From positions 1 to 64,000 of the forward strand of contig DASXSU010000095.1 in the NCBI GenBank assembly GCA_036505795.1: a stretch of 64,000 nucleotides of DNA, read 5' to 3'. The position numbers and the translations under genes were made by a program. The stretch's first letter is position 1. Each line of letters starts with the position of its first letter. Shown here one piece after another: positions 8,010-17,045 of the stretch. Origin of the DNA: NS-11 sp036505795. Its GTDB lineage: Bacteria; Nitrospirota; Nitrospiria; Nitrospirales; NS-4. The notes beneath the pieces are model-generated. The model saw nothing but the letters and a program-made list of their open reading frames with translations, ran no database searches and had not been told where the DNA came from.

Positions 8010-8921
8010 CTACCTGGGGACCTCCGTGTTCGAAAGCCGCTCGAGCCCCAGGATCAGCGCGTGCGTCCCGCATTTCCCGTACCCGTGTGACTGCACCGCA
8101 AGGTACAATTGCTGCACAAGCCCCAGACCGGGCAGTGCCAACTTCATCCGTCTTGCTTCATCGAGGGCAATCGCCATGTCTTTTAGGAAATGGTCCACCA
8201 TAAACCCAGGATCGAAATTGCGCTCAAGAATTCGGGGAGCCAGATTGGTGAGGGTCCAGCAGGCGGCGGCCCCTGCGCTGATCGAAGCCAGCATGGTCTC
8301 CAAGTTGAGGCCGGCCTTGTATCCATAGAGTAGACTTTCGCAGACTCCCACCATCGTCCCAGCGATGACGATTTGGTTGCACAGTTTCGCGTGCTGTCCC
8401 ATGCCGGGGCCTCCCTGATAGACGATGCTGCGGCCAAGAGCGCGGAGCATCGGCATGATCGTGTCCACCGTTTTCTGCTCGCCTCCGACCATAATGGACA
8501 GCGTGGCACTTTTGGCTCCCACATCGCCACCGGACACCGGGGCATCGATGCTTACCATGCCTCGCGCTGAGGAGGCCTCAAAGATTTCACGCGCGAGGCT
8601 CGGTGCGGTCGTCGTCATATCCACAAGAAGAGTGCCTGCGTGAGCTCCCTTCAGGAGCCCTGGCCCACCGAAATATACTTCGCGAACATCCTCAGGGAAT
8701 CCGACCATGGTGAAGACAACATCAGACTGCTGAGCCACTGCTGCGGGCGACTCGGCCCATTTGGCCCCTTCCGACAGGAGTTGGGCAGCTTTGGCCGGTG
8801 TTCGAGTGAAGACCGTGAGAGAATAACCCTGCCGCAAGAGGTGACCGCACATGGGCGCTCCCATCACCCCCAACCCCACCCAGCCGATTCTGGTGGAGGC
8901 CAAAGCAGTTTCCGGCAACAT
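8010..8921 (-). CDS. Beta-hydroxyacid dehydrogenase (3-hydroxyisobutyrate dehydrogenase family)
   Basis: NAD(P)-dependent oxidoreductase of 303 residues, the usual family length. The Rossmann motif GLGVMGAPM is at residues 16-24, the substrate-binding signature DAPVSGGDVGA near 126-136, and the catalytic lysine in GQHAKLCNQ near 180. The late KD pair in FLKDMAIAL is also present. Possible substrates are 3-hydroxyisobutyrate, tartronate semialdehyde, succinic semialdehyde or glyoxylate, and the sequence alone does not decide. GAGG lies five bases before the ATG. Neighbours offer no pathway context. Confidence 0.85.
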   Translation of the reverse strand: MLPETALASTRIGWVGLGVMGAPMCGHLLRQGYSLTVFTRTPAKAAQLLSEGAKWAESPAAVAQQSDVVFTMVGFPEDVREVYFGGPGLLKGAHAGTLLVDMTTTAPSLAREIFEASSARGMVSIDAPVSGGDVGAKSATLSIMVGGEQKTVDTIMPMLRALGRSIVYQGGPGMGQHAKLCNQIVIAGTMVGVCESLLYGYKAGLNLETMLASISAGAAACWTLTNLAPRILERNFDPGFMVDHFLKDMAIALDEARRMKLALPGLGLVQQLYLAVQSHGYGKCGTHALILGLERLSNTEVPR

Positions 8922-8987
8922 GTGAGCCTCTTAACGTACTGACAAGGCAAAATCAAGCAAGCAGCAAACCGACTGTGTGAAGATGAG

Positions 8988-10229
8988 TTAGATAGCTCTG
9001 TTCATACGATCGCGGGGTCGTGCAGCCAGTCTTTCGAACGGTGACGAGGGTGTTACACGCATGGTCTCCTGAGGCGCAACAGGAATGGACACCGCCTTGC
9101 AGAGCTCAATATAGTCCTCTTCCGCCGCTCCGCATACGTTGTTCCTTGCCGATTGCTCGGCATAGAAATCTCCTAAGAATTGCCCGACATTCGTATAGCA
9201 GTCCTGTTTGTAAACGTCCGACAGCTTCCGACAGAGGATCATGCCGTGCTCCGGGCTGTGTGTAAAGATAAAGTCAACGACCGCCCCCTGAAAACAATAG
9301 TGACGATACTTTGCCGTTGCCAGCATGCAGAGATCGATGGTCTTGTCGGCGGTCGCCAGGCTGAACCCGCTGATCTCCCGCCCCAAGCTTTGATAGCACA
9401 GCGCAATGAAGTCTGTAGGAGCGCCGTCACATTCCTTGACAGTTTGAGAGAAGTTAGACCTGTTCAATGTGAGAAAGGCGCCTGCATGCACGAAATAACA
9501 TGCCCCTTGATATTTTTTGACGACCACATTGCACGGATAATGGGGATCTTTGGGATTCAATAGGCCGCCCTGGGCATGATTATGATGCGGGCTGCCGGCT
9601 TCGGATTGAAACGTCCGTTGCTGATACGCCACGATGTTTTCCATGAAGACCCCGCCGTAGCAGGACTCGCGTTCCCGTGAAGCCTTCAGAGCGTCGCACA
9701 GGAGCAAAGCCTTGAGCATGTCATGATCAAAGTACATGGTGAGCCCGTGTCCCAGACCGTGCACGCATTGAAACTTGAGCCAGTCCGTCGTGCCGGATTC
9801 ATCCAGGGTCGCACAGAGTGCCGCAATGTCTTCCGCAGTCACCGAGGTGCGGCTGCTGAGATAGCCCTCCAGGACCCCGTGATAACAGCCGGAGGCGTAG
9901 GCTTCGCGACAATGGGAAAAGGCGGCCGGAAAATTCTTGTAGTGCGCGAAGGTGGCTTTTCCTAAGTGATGCGCATAGGGATGGGTGTCCCGCCGGACGT
10001 CTGGATCCTGCGCCACCAAGGTATCGAGAGCTTCAAGGGCGGCGGGTGGCCCCTGGCTCTTGAGAATGTTATCCAGATGTTCCTCATAGCACACCGACTT
10101 GGTCGAAACCGTGCTGCATTCCTCCCAAATCCTGATGTGGGGACGGGTGAGAAAAATCGGCGCGGCCAGAACCAGACCCAGCGCCATGCCCCAAATCAAC
10201 ACCGCATGGCGCTCTATCACTCGGAGCAT
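8988..10229 (-). CDS. Secreted or membrane-anchored Cys/His-repeat protein of unknown function
   Basis: Protein of 413 residues, no function recognised. One hydrophobic segment (about 10-28) looks like an uncleaved signal anchor; the rest would be periplasmic. About twenty cysteines recur in a repeated pattern of the type C-[YVF]-x-[GNS]: GCYHGVLEG, QCVHGLGHG, SCYGGVFMEN, LCYQSLGRE, YCFQGAVVD, DCYTNVGQF. Each is preceded by another cysteine 15-35 residues earlier. This looks like a disulfide-stapled alpha-alpha repeat solenoid. The early HPYAHHLG...H histidines could bind metal or haem. It is monocistronic beside tRNA-Thr. Confidence 0.75.
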   Translation of the reverse strand: MLRVIERHAVLIWGMALGLVLAAPIFLTRPHIRIWEECSTVSTKSVCYEEHLDNILKSQGPPAALEALDTLVAQDPDVRRDTHPYAHHLGKATFAHYKNFPAAFSHCREAYASGCYHGVLEGYLSSRTSVTAEDIAALCATLDESGTTDWLKFQCVHGLGHGLTMYFDHDMLKALLLCDALKASRERESCYGGVFMENIVAYQQRTFQSEAGSPHHNHAQGGLLNPKDPHYPCNVVVKKYQGACYFVHAGAFLTLNRSNFSQTVKECDGAPTDFIALCYQSLGREISGFSLATADKTIDLCMLATAKYRHYCFQGAVVDFIFTHSPEHGMILCRKLSDVYKQDCYTNVGQFLGDFYAEQSARNNVCGAAEEDYIELCKAVSIPVAPQETMRVTPSSPFERLAARPRDRMNRAI

Positions 10230-10342
10230 GAACTATCCTATATCAAAATTAACCTAAGCTTTCAAGCTTGAGTGAATTCTGACATCACGCCCGAGGGATG
10301 GTTCGGCCGTAACGTAGGCGCGCGATTCGTGCGCAGATTGTC

Positions 10343-10417
10343 TGGAGCCGGCGAGTGGGATTGAACCACCGACCTGCTGATTACGAATCAGCTGCTCTAC
10401 CACTGAGCTACGCCGGC
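10343..10417 (-). tRNA. tRNA-Thr (anticodon CGT)
   Basis: Read on the minus strand, the gene forms a full cloverleaf. The acceptor stem is GCCGGC at both ends, the D arm GTAGCTCAGTGGTAGAGC. The anticodon stem GCTGA/TCAGC encloses TTCGTAA (anticodon CGT), and the T arm carries GGTTCAATCC. The discriminator is U73, and the CCA end is encoded (10343-10345). It reads ACG codons. Confidence 0.96.
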
Positions 10418-10492
10418 TTGGAAGTGTGGCAAACTTTCGCATCTTAGACGGGGGTTGTCAACCGGGCCGCGGCCACGCTTTCTGGCAGCAGG

Positions 10493-11455
10493 TCAGGCCG
10501 ACTTGATGAGCTGGGTGCAGTTCTTAAAGAGATTCTGTCGCGCTGTCTCGCCGCCAAGTTTGTCCAGGGCGAAAGAGGAGCGCTCGATTTTAACGGTGGC
10601 GGCGAACTCCAGCGCCTCCTGGAAAGCCTCGGTGAGTAACAGCGCGATATCCGAGGCCTGCAATCCCAGCGCAGCCGTCGCGCGCACCATGAACGCGTTG
10701 AAGTCCTCCAAGAGTAACGGGGAATCGGTCGAGAAGAGGTTGGCGGCGCACACGTTGGCCAGATGCACGACCGCGTGTCTGCGATCCGCGACCAGCCAGT
10801 CCGGCATGGCATCCCAATCGGGAACCGGCGCAATCAGCTCCTCGGGCAATTGATACGCCGTGGCGATGAGCACGGTGATGGCATGCGGAGTCAAGCCGGT
10901 CACCCGAAAATGAGCCTCATCGTAGGGCACGCCCTCCTCCTGAGACACATGGCCGATTTCTTTGAACGTGACGGGAAGATACGAGCCCAAGGCGAATTCC
11001 CCGAGGCTCTCCAGCAGCGCAGAAGTGAAGAGCATTTCCGGGTCAGGCAATCGAACGGCGGTAGCCAGTGCGCTTGCCTGATGCGCCGCGACGAAGGCTT
11101 TGGCCAGTAACCGATGCAGGTTGACGCCGGTCGCATGGCGTTTGTGCGCAAACTCAACATATTCGGCGGCCAAGGCGATATCTCGAGTGGTCGAATAGCC
11201 GATCTGCATGATCGCCCGGCTGATGGTCGTAATCTTGTCGCCTCGCCGGCGATAGTAGGCGCTGTTGGCGACATTCAAAATTCGGGCCATGAACGACTGA
11301 TCCTTACGGATTGCGTCGGCAATGACCTCCACGTCGCTGTGCTTAGACGAAAGCAGCGCGATCACTTTTGCGGATGTCTGCCGGATGACCGGCAAGCTGT
11401 GCCCGGCCAGCCTCGCGGTGAGCATCGAGCAGATGTGGGCGGCCTCATCAGGCAT
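10493..11455 (-). CDS. HDOD-domain signalling protein
   Basis: Cytoplasmic protein of 320 residues made of one HDOD domain (about 15-215), an HD-related fold without the metal-dependent phosphohydrolase residues. The family pattern is visible in LPVIRQTSAKVIALL, the helix FMARILNVANSAYYRRRG, and the segment ISRAIMQIGYSTTRDIAL. The C-terminal 100 residues are helical, contain HAVVHLANVCA and an acidic region, and match no domain I know. HDOD proteins act as scaffolds in chemotaxis, c-di-GMP or stress signalling. No adjacent signalling partner is present. Confidence 0.85.
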   Translation of the reverse strand: MPDEAAHICSMLTARLAGHSLPVIRQTSAKVIALLSSKHSDVEVIADAIRKDQSFMARILNVANSAYYRRRGDKITTISRAIMQIGYSTTRDIALAAEYVEFAHKRHATGVNLHRLLAKAFVAAHQASALATAVRLPDPEMLFTSALLESLGEFALGSYLPVTFKEIGHVSQEEGVPYDEAHFRVTGLTPHAITVLIATAYQLPEELIAPVPDWDAMPDWLVADRRHAVVHLANVCAANLFSTDSPLLLEDFNAFMVRATAALGLQASDIALLLTEAFQEALEFAATVKIERSSFALDKLGGETARQNLFKNCTQLIKSA

Positions 11456-11519
11456 ACGGCTGAAACTCCAGACTACGTACTAGTATATCGGAAGGGAGGC
11501 TGTTTTAGCTAAGGTAATC

Positions 11520-13448
11520 TCAGTGGCGTGATTTTGCTAAGGGAAATGAGCCCAGGGGCCCATCTGGATCCACGTCCGGTACGACGACCAGCTCAGTCCG
11601 GGAGTCTGTACCGTCCGTGGGTGCCTGATCTCGCAGATAGCTCAGAACTTCTCCCAGGTCCACCCAGCCATCCTTATTGCGGTCCGCCTGGCCGCGAAGA
11701 GCCTTCAAAAAATGATACGTGAACAGGCCGTGCTGGCCGGCTTCGACCGAGAGGCTGGGTACGGCCACAGACGATGACGCGACGACGACGGTTCGTCCCT
11801 TGCTCTGAAGTTTTCCATCCGCCCATATGAGCCGTTTCGAACCGCCTTGGCTTTGCGCTGGCTCTGTCAGAAAGGAGAGATCGGCAAAAATCAGTTTGAG
11901 CCGCGACGGCAAGCGATTCATGACCTCCTCAAGTCGCCTCATTGAATAGCCCCGAGACGACGAGGTCGACCGGTTCGCCTCATAGGACAACAACACCGGC
12001 TCACCTCCGGGTGGACCGGCAATACCATTTCCGACGAGATAGACGAACAGGATCCCGGAAGACCGCGCCTTTTTAGGAAGCCAGTTCTCAAAGGTGTCCT
12101 GAAGATCTGCCGAGAGGGCATGGTCATCTGTCAGGATGCGGACGTTGTCGGCAGGAAAGCCCCCGACGGCACTGAGATATTTCCCGACCATTTCTGCATC
12201 GTGTTTGGCATACTTTAAGCGCGGGACGTCGGTCTCGCGATAGTTGCCGATTCCGACGACGACTGCGTAGGAGGTGCGACGTTCAAAGTCGGCGACTTTC
12301 GCCGGGATTTGATCCACATCGACCGACAACACCTCGACCGATTCTGTTGGCCCCACGCTGCCCGGAACGGCTCGGACAGTCGCCACAAAACGCTTGCGTG
12401 TCGGCGCGCCATGTCCATTGGCCTCGGTCACTTGCACCACAAGTTCGGTTTGTTGCTCCACGAGCGCAGCTGACAAGGTCGAGGTAATTGCCACCTGCTT
12501 CTTCTCACCGGGTTGGATGTCGCCGAGCAAGGTCGGGGTCGTAAACTCCTTCACCAGCGTCGGGGTTCCCGAAAGCACCACCTGCACGCCCCGCGCCACT
12601 CCAGGCCCGCTGTTCGATACTTCAACCCGAACCACAACCTTCTCACCACCCTCCAGCATTTGATTTCTGTTTTCATCTTCCAGGGAAGCACGAAAGCTGA
12701 GGCCGGGCATCTCATCACTCCCCTTCACTCCCGGGCCCGAGCCGGCAGGCGCCTTTCCGGTGGCGAGTAACTCCTGGCGAGTGCGCAGCCTGATGGCCGC
12801 GTCACGGATCCCGACCGCTTGCGTCAAACTCTCCACCTCGCGATCGGAGAGTTTTTCAATCGATTCTGTGACCGGCAGCATGACGCCTTGCACGGTGCAC
12901 GCTGTGCCGTCAGTGCGGGCCGTCCATTTGCCTTCCCCCTTAATCGCCTCATTGAACAGCGCCTTCCCCTGGGTATCGATGACCGTCAGCCGCAAACGTA
13001 TCAGGACTTTTAAGGGATACTCTCCGATCTCGCGGCGGGGAATGTGCAGCTCCAGCTCGCTTGTCTCCAGGACCGGCGTCAGGACGGCATCTGCGGGCTC
13101 TGTGGAACCTGCCTCCACAATCTTTTCAAAAACCTGAGCGGCATCGGCTTTGAGCTGCTCGGCCAGCCGCTCGCCGATTGGAATGGCTTGCGGCACATTG
13201 CACGAGTCTCGATAAAACAACTGCGCCTGCTTGAACACGTCCGGAATCTCGATGCGGACCGCCAGCGGGATAGATGGCTGCTTTGGCTCCTCGGACTTGA
13301 ATTCCAACCTCGGAAACACCAGCTTCTGTCCACAGCCGGTAAGCGCCAAGGTCAGGGCGACAAAACCGATGATCGCAGGCCATGCCGCGAAATCAGACGA
13401 GCATAGGCCGGAGATTCTCCGACGGAGAGCGAGGAGGAAGATGATCAT
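11520..13448 (-). CDS. Lipoprotein with CARDB-like and caspase-fold (C14) domain, catalytic dyad lost
   Basis: Envelope lipoprotein of 642 residues: lipobox LALTGC with Cys39, an N-terminal domain to about 215, a CARDB-like Ig domain (about 250-360, EVSNSGPGVARGVQVVLSG), and a caspase fold (about 392-640). The caspase fold starts with YAVVVGIGNY and the partner helix KHDAEMV. In active caspase-like proteins a GHG motif and a DxC motif supply the catalytic His and Cys. Here these are GNG (Asn474) and DLS (Ser525), so proteolysis is unlikely. An EF-hand-like loop (DRNKDGWVDLGE) lies near residue 600. The start at 13448 gives a rather long n-region. It is divergent from ubiA. Confidence 0.82.
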   Translation of the reverse strand: MIIFLLALRRRISGLCSSDFAAWPAIIGFVALTLALTGCGQKLVFPRLEFKSEEPKQPSIPLAVRIEIPDVFKQAQLFYRDSCNVPQAIPIGERLAEQLKADAAQVFEKIVEAGSTEPADAVLTPVLETSELELHIPRREIGEYPLKVLIRLRLTVIDTQGKALFNEAIKGEGKWTARTDGTACTVQGVMLPVTESIEKLSDREVESLTQAVGIRDAAIRLRTRQELLATGKAPAGSGPGVKGSDEMPGLSFRASLEDENRNQMLEGGEKVVVRVEVSNSGPGVARGVQVVLSGTPTLVKEFTTPTLLGDIQPGEKKQVAITSTLSAALVEQQTELVVQVTEANGHGAPTRKRFVATVRAVPGSVGPTESVEVLSVDVDQIPAKVADFERRTSYAVVVGIGNYRETDVPRLKYAKHDAEMVGKYLSAVGGFPADNVRILTDDHALSADLQDTFENWLPKKARSSGILFVYLVGNGIAGPPGGEPVLLSYEANRSTSSSRGYSMRRLEEVMNRLPSRLKLIFADLSFLTEPAQSQGGSKRLIWADGKLQSKGRTVVVASSSVAVPSLSVEAGQHGLFTYHFLKALRGQADRNKDGWVDLGEVLSYLRDQAPTDGTDSRTELVVVPDVDPDGPLGSFPLAKSRH

Positions 13449-13538
13449 GCAGTGGATGCCTTATACAGCAAGATTACTTTGAAGGCAAGGGTACCGGGTC
13501 CGTTGACCGACGTGGGGACAAGCCGGTAGCATGGCAGA

Positions 13539-14417
13539 ATGCCGTTCTGGCGAGTCCGCGATCTGCCCTGGTCAGATGTTGCGGAACTGATCCGATTTCG
13601 TAATCAAACAGGCTCGCTGCTGCTGCTATTTCCCACCCTCTGGGCGTTGGTCCTCGCGGCTGACGGACGGCCGCCTTTGGTGATCAGCCTGATTTTCATC
13701 GCCGGCACGTTTCTTATGCGAAGCGCGGGAGTGATTATTAATGATTGGTGGGATCGCCATGTGGACCGCCGGGTAATCCGGACACAAACCCGCCCCCTAG
13801 CCGCAGGCCGCTTGTCGCCGATCACGGCCCTCGCCCTCTTTGTCCTCCTGATCCTTATCGCCGCCGGACTGGTCCTCTTCCTCAACCCTTTGACGATTGC
13901 GCTTGCCCCCATTGCCCTGGGTCTTGCCGTCTTGTACCCGTTGGCCAAGCGCGTCGTCCCCATCCCGCAGGCCGTTTTAGGAATAGCCTTCGGCTGGGGA
14001 GCCATTATGGCCTGGACGGCGATTCGCGGCGAGGTCGGTGGGCCCGCCGTGGGTATTTTTTTGGCCACGATTTTCTGGGCGGTCGGCTATGACACTATCT
14101 ATGCGCTCCAGGATAAGGAGGACGACAGCCGTGTAGGCATTCGCTCCAGCGCGCTCTTCTTCGGGCGATGGGCATGGCTGGCCGTGCTCCTCTCGCTGCT
14201 CACGATGACGGCGACCCTGGCTGCTGTCGGTCTCGCGCTGAACCTTGCCATGCCTTTTTACCTTACTCTTCTCACCGCCGTGGTCTGGTTCGCCTATCAA
14301 GCCAGGCGCGTCAAAGATGGCGTCTCACGTCTCGAGGCCTTTGGGCTCTTCAAGCAACACGTCTGGATCGGCGCGTTGATCCTGAGCGGGATCTGGGCGG
14401 GCCTGCAGTTTCGTTAG
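13539..14417 (+). CDS. UbiA-family polyprenyltransferase
   Basis: Integral membrane prenyltransferase of 292 residues with about eight hydrophobic segments. The two metal-pyrophosphate motifs are present: NDWWDRHVD near residue 67 (N/DxxxD type) and YALQDKEDD near 190. The N-terminal RFRNQTGSLLLLFPTLWAL matches 4-hydroxybenzoate octaprenyltransferase and MqnP-like enzymes, which attach a polyprenyl chain to an aromatic acid during quinone synthesis. Ubiquinone and futalosine-menaquinone roles cannot be separated here; menaquinone would fit a Nitrospira. It is convergent with the respiratory cluster, which would use the quinone. Confidence 0.88.
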   Translation: MPFWRVRDLPWSDVAELIRFRNQTGSLLLLFPTLWALVLAADGRPPLVISLIFIAGTFLMRSAGVIINDWWDRHVDRRVIRTQTRPLAAGRLSPITALALFVLLILIAAGLVLFLNPLTIALAPIALGLAVLYPLAKRVVPIPQAVLGIAFGWGAIMAWTAIRGEVGGPAVGIFLATIFWAVGYDTIYALQDKEDDSRVGIRSSALFFGRWAWLAVLLSLLTMTATLAAVGLALNLAMPFYLTLLTAVVWFAYQARRVKDGVSRLEAFGLFKQHVWIGALILSGIWAGLQFR

Positions 14418-14512
14418 TACCGAGCGTTTACCGGTATATGGTCCCCAACGCAACGGCGACCACGGCGTGGCAGGAAGGTAGATGGCAGCCGGCGCTGTAA
14501 AGACCGTGACCG

Positions 14513-15319
14513 CTAGGAGGAGGCGGGCAACGGTTTCTCGGGCGGGGGGGCATTGAGCGTCTTTAAATAGGACATGACGGCGCTCGCGTCCTCATCATTG
14601 ATGCCAAGATTCGGCATCTTCGTCGCCAGCTTCATGCTTTGCGGATACCGGATCCAACGATAGACCCAGGACGGATTCAAACGAAACCCGGCGCGATCGA
14701 GCGGAGGGCCCACTTCGCCGCCGGTGGTGCCGATCTTGTGGCAGGCGTTGCAGCCATACTTGTTTAGATAGAGTTGCTTGCCGCGTTCTGCGAGTTTAGC
14801 CTCACCGGCGGTGGATGTCAGGGCCGGCTTGGGAATCGGCGGCATCTTTGGCCGTTCCTTCTTCATCTTGTCCCAGTCTGCCTTCTCAAGTTTCGTGCCG
14901 TGCAGAGTCCGCACAAAGGCGACCAAGTTCCAAAGCTCCTCTTCCGACAATGTATATTTAAATGTCGGCATCGTCGGCACCGCAAATTCCTCGTCCCCGA
15001 TCTTCTCGCCGGTTCCCGGAGTGGTGTCTTTCATGTCCCGAGAGATGGTCTCGAAGATTTCCTGATCTTTGAGCGTGCTCATCTCGTCCTTGTTCGTCAG
15101 ATCCTTTGGCTTAGGATCCGGCATCAGCTTCCAGTTAAAGCCCTGCCCGGGTTTGCCGTTTTCGCCGTGACAATGGGAGCAATAGTAGGCGTATAGCTCG
15201 TGTCCTTTTCGAACGTGCTCGTTTTGAAACAATCCACACCCGCTGACGCCGACCACGATTGTCACCGCCAAAACCGCCAGCGCGCCGACAATATTAGATC
15301 TGACAAGCAGGTGCTTCAT
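14513..15319 (-). CDS. Dihaem c-type cytochrome lipoprotein
   Basis: Exported lipoprotein of 268 residues (lipobox VSGCG near residue 28) with two haem-c sites: CSHCH near 47 and CNACH near 190. Methionines MPTF and MPNLG are candidate sixth ligands. The two haem domains are joined by a Lys/Pro-rich linker (about 148-170). It is the last gene of the respiratory cluster, and its ATG overlaps the end of the NxrC-like gene. It probably carries electrons in the periplasm from the complex to a terminal acceptor. Confidence 0.9.
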   Translation of the reverse strand: MKHLLVRSNIVGALAVLAVTIVVGVSGCGLFQNEHVRKGHELYAYYCSHCHGENGKPGQGFNWKLMPDPKPKDLTNKDEMSTLKDQEIFETISRDMKDTTPGTGEKIGDEEFAVPTMPTFKYTLSEEELWNLVAFVRTLHGTKLEKADWDKMKKERPKMPPIPKPALTSTAGEAKLAERGKQLYLNKYGCNACHKIGTTGGEVGPPLDRAGFRLNPSWVYRWIRYPQSMKLATKMPNLGINDEDASAVMSYLKTLNAPPPEKPLPASS

Positions 15320-16257
15320 GTCGGTGGGCCCTTTTGTACCTTCCGGACAATGATGAATTCCACTCCGGCCGCCAGGACGACGGCCACGAGACCATAGAGG
15401 TATATCGAGTAGTCGGGCGGTGGCTCGGCGTTAAAGTACCACCACGATGTGACGGCTTTTTGCGATCCCGATTCTTTCAGATCGCCGCTATCTAATTTCT
15501 TACCGTTCCACACCGCAAACGCGATGTTCGGAAAAGTACCGGCCTCGAACTGGGCATCCTGCGCATCGGTCGTTTTCATCGCGCGAGTCAATACAATCCG
15601 CCATACCCCGCTCACTTCCTGCTCGACTACCTTCGTCTCTTCATCAACGATCGGCTCCCCTGTCGTGGGGTTTTTCACCAATTCCCCTTTCGGGTCTTTC
15701 CGCAGGCTCGCCTTTCGCTCCTTGAAGTGGATTTTTGTTTTCTCGTCCTTCCACACACCCTTGCCCTGGACATCCTGCTGGGCCTGCTTCTTGAGCGTGC
15801 CGAAACCCATCGCGCTCATGTCGGCCGCACCGCTATCGTTGCGCCAATACCAAATATTGACCGGGCCTCCTTGCACCTGGCCCATCGGCTGGCCATGCGC
15901 GAAGTGAGCCTTCTTGTCCCCGACCATAAACTCAAGCGCCGCCCCGTCCGCCGGATCCTGCGTGGGATCCGCGTACTCCAACATGAACGCGATCTGTTTA
16001 TTATTGTGAACACCACGGACCTTGATGGATTTGGTTGTCACTGACCCAATGCGCTGCGCCCAATGCACTTGTGGCGACATCGGGAACTCGGCCGCAGGAA
16101 CCTTGTTCCAATCCGGAGACAGTGGGTCCGTCGGCACCTCGCCTTGGATTAATTTTACCCGAACCACCGTCGCCTCCTGAGAGAAGCCAGGTGATACCCA
16201 CAGCAATCCAAGCGTGCAGCTCAGGATAGCAGCGTATAGATATCGTTCGAGGGACAT
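15316..16257 (-). CDS. Ethylbenzene-dehydrogenase-type haem-binding subunit (NxrC-like) with C-terminal anchor
   Basis: Periplasmic protein of 313 residues. A signal peptide covers residues 1-25 (end near GFSQE), a beta-rich EB_dh/DMSO-reductase gamma-type domain spans about 30-285, and one membrane helix lies near the C-terminus (YLYGLVAVVLAAGVEFIIV). The family binds a b-type haem with Met and Lys ligands and passes electrons in molybdoenzymes such as ethylbenzene dehydrogenase. Nitrospira nitrite oxidoreductases have similar gamma-subunit candidates. The ATG at 16257 is preferred over 16272 because GGGAGTAGG sits correctly before it. No molybdoenzyme alpha or beta subunit lies nearby. Confidence 0.78.
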   Translation of the reverse strand: MSLERYLYAAILSCTLGLLWVSPGFSQEATVVRVKLIQGEVPTDPLSPDWNKVPAAEFPMSPQVHWAQRIGSVTTKSIKVRGVHNNKQIAFMLEYADPTQDPADGAALEFMVGDKKAHFAHGQPMGQVQGGPVNIWYWRNDSGAADMSAMGFGTLKKQAQQDVQGKGVWKDEKTKIHFKERKASLRKDPKGELVKNPTTGEPIVDEETKVVEQEVSGVWRIVLTRAMKTTDAQDAQFEAGTFPNIAFAVWNGKKLDSGDLKESGSQKAVTSWWYFNAEPPPDYSIYLYGLVAVVLAAGVEFIIVRKVQKGPPT

Positions 16258-16262
16258 TCTTC

Positions 16263-16982
16263 CTACTCCCATGTCCTGGGCTTATGCCCGGAACCCGCGT
16301 ACTCGCCCATGATGATCTTCCAGATCATGTCATCTGACAGCTCCACCTCCCACCGAGGCATCGCCGATTTCCAGGGATGCCCCTCTACCGGTAAACCGAC
16401 ACCGCCCTTCTTGATGCGCCAGAACAGGTAGGACTCCTGGAGTTGCGCAATCGTTCCAGGGTCCACAAAGTTCGCCGGGGGTGGATTAAAACCATCGGAC
16501 GCAGGGCCGTTCCCATCAAACTTTGCCCCATGGCATGGAGAACAGAACGCCGAGAAGAACCCCTTCCCTTGCATGACATTCTCAGGTGTATTTGGAACCG
16601 GATTCGACAGCCCGACGAATTCGCCCGGTGGCGCCGGATGGATCGTGCGGTTCTCGGACGGAGGCTCGGAACGCGGAACCAGGCCGCTGTAGGTCTGCCA
16701 GCCGACGAGCAACGGAAACAGCGCAAGCACAGCCAATCGCGCAATCTTGGTGGCGCCTCCAATGTCTTCGCCGCTCAGAAATCGAAAGATGGGACCCAAC
16801 AGCGCCTCGGTTGACTGCCCGCTGAGCGTGCCAAAGACGATGATCCCTATGATCGTCAAGAACAAGTAGAGCCAAATCAGACTCATGGGAAGCGGCGCCG
16901 TAAACAGCGGCAGGCCAAATTTCAGGAAAAGAAAGACCGCGGCCAGAAGAATGCCGCCTTTGATTGCTAACGAAGAGCCCAT
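16263..16982 (-). CDS. Membrane-anchored monohaem cytochrome c
   Basis: Protein of 239 residues with three hydrophobic segments in the first 110 residues and a periplasmic cytochrome c domain (CSPCH near 147). PRWEVELSD..W, near the end, belongs to the cytochrome c core. A comparable helix-plus-haem layout occurs in the cytochrome c (22621) earlier in the cluster. GGGAG lies before the ATG. The stop codon lies within the ribosome site of the NxrC-like gene, so the two are translationally linked. Confidence 0.88.
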   Translation of the reverse strand: MGSSLAIKGGILLAAVFLFLKFGLPLFTAPLPMSLIWLYLFLTIIGIIVFGTLSGQSTEALLGPIFRFLSGEDIGGATKIARLAVLALFPLLVGWQTYSGLVPRSEPPSENRTIHPAPPGEFVGLSNPVPNTPENVMQGKGFFSAFCSPCHGAKFDGNGPASDGFNPPPANFVDPGTIAQLQESYLFWRIKKGGVGLPVEGHPWKSAMPRWEVELSDDMIWKIIMGEYAGSGHKPRTWE

Positions 16983-17045
16983 GCTACTTCTCCCGTGATG
17001 TTATCACCGAACGACCGCGTCTGACCTGCATAAGATGTTTTCCGG

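Noticed and set aside
10254..10442. Open frame on the minus strand that could encode a 62-residue protein
   Set aside because: It is the tRNA-Thr gene read as codons. The cloverleaf explains the sequence.
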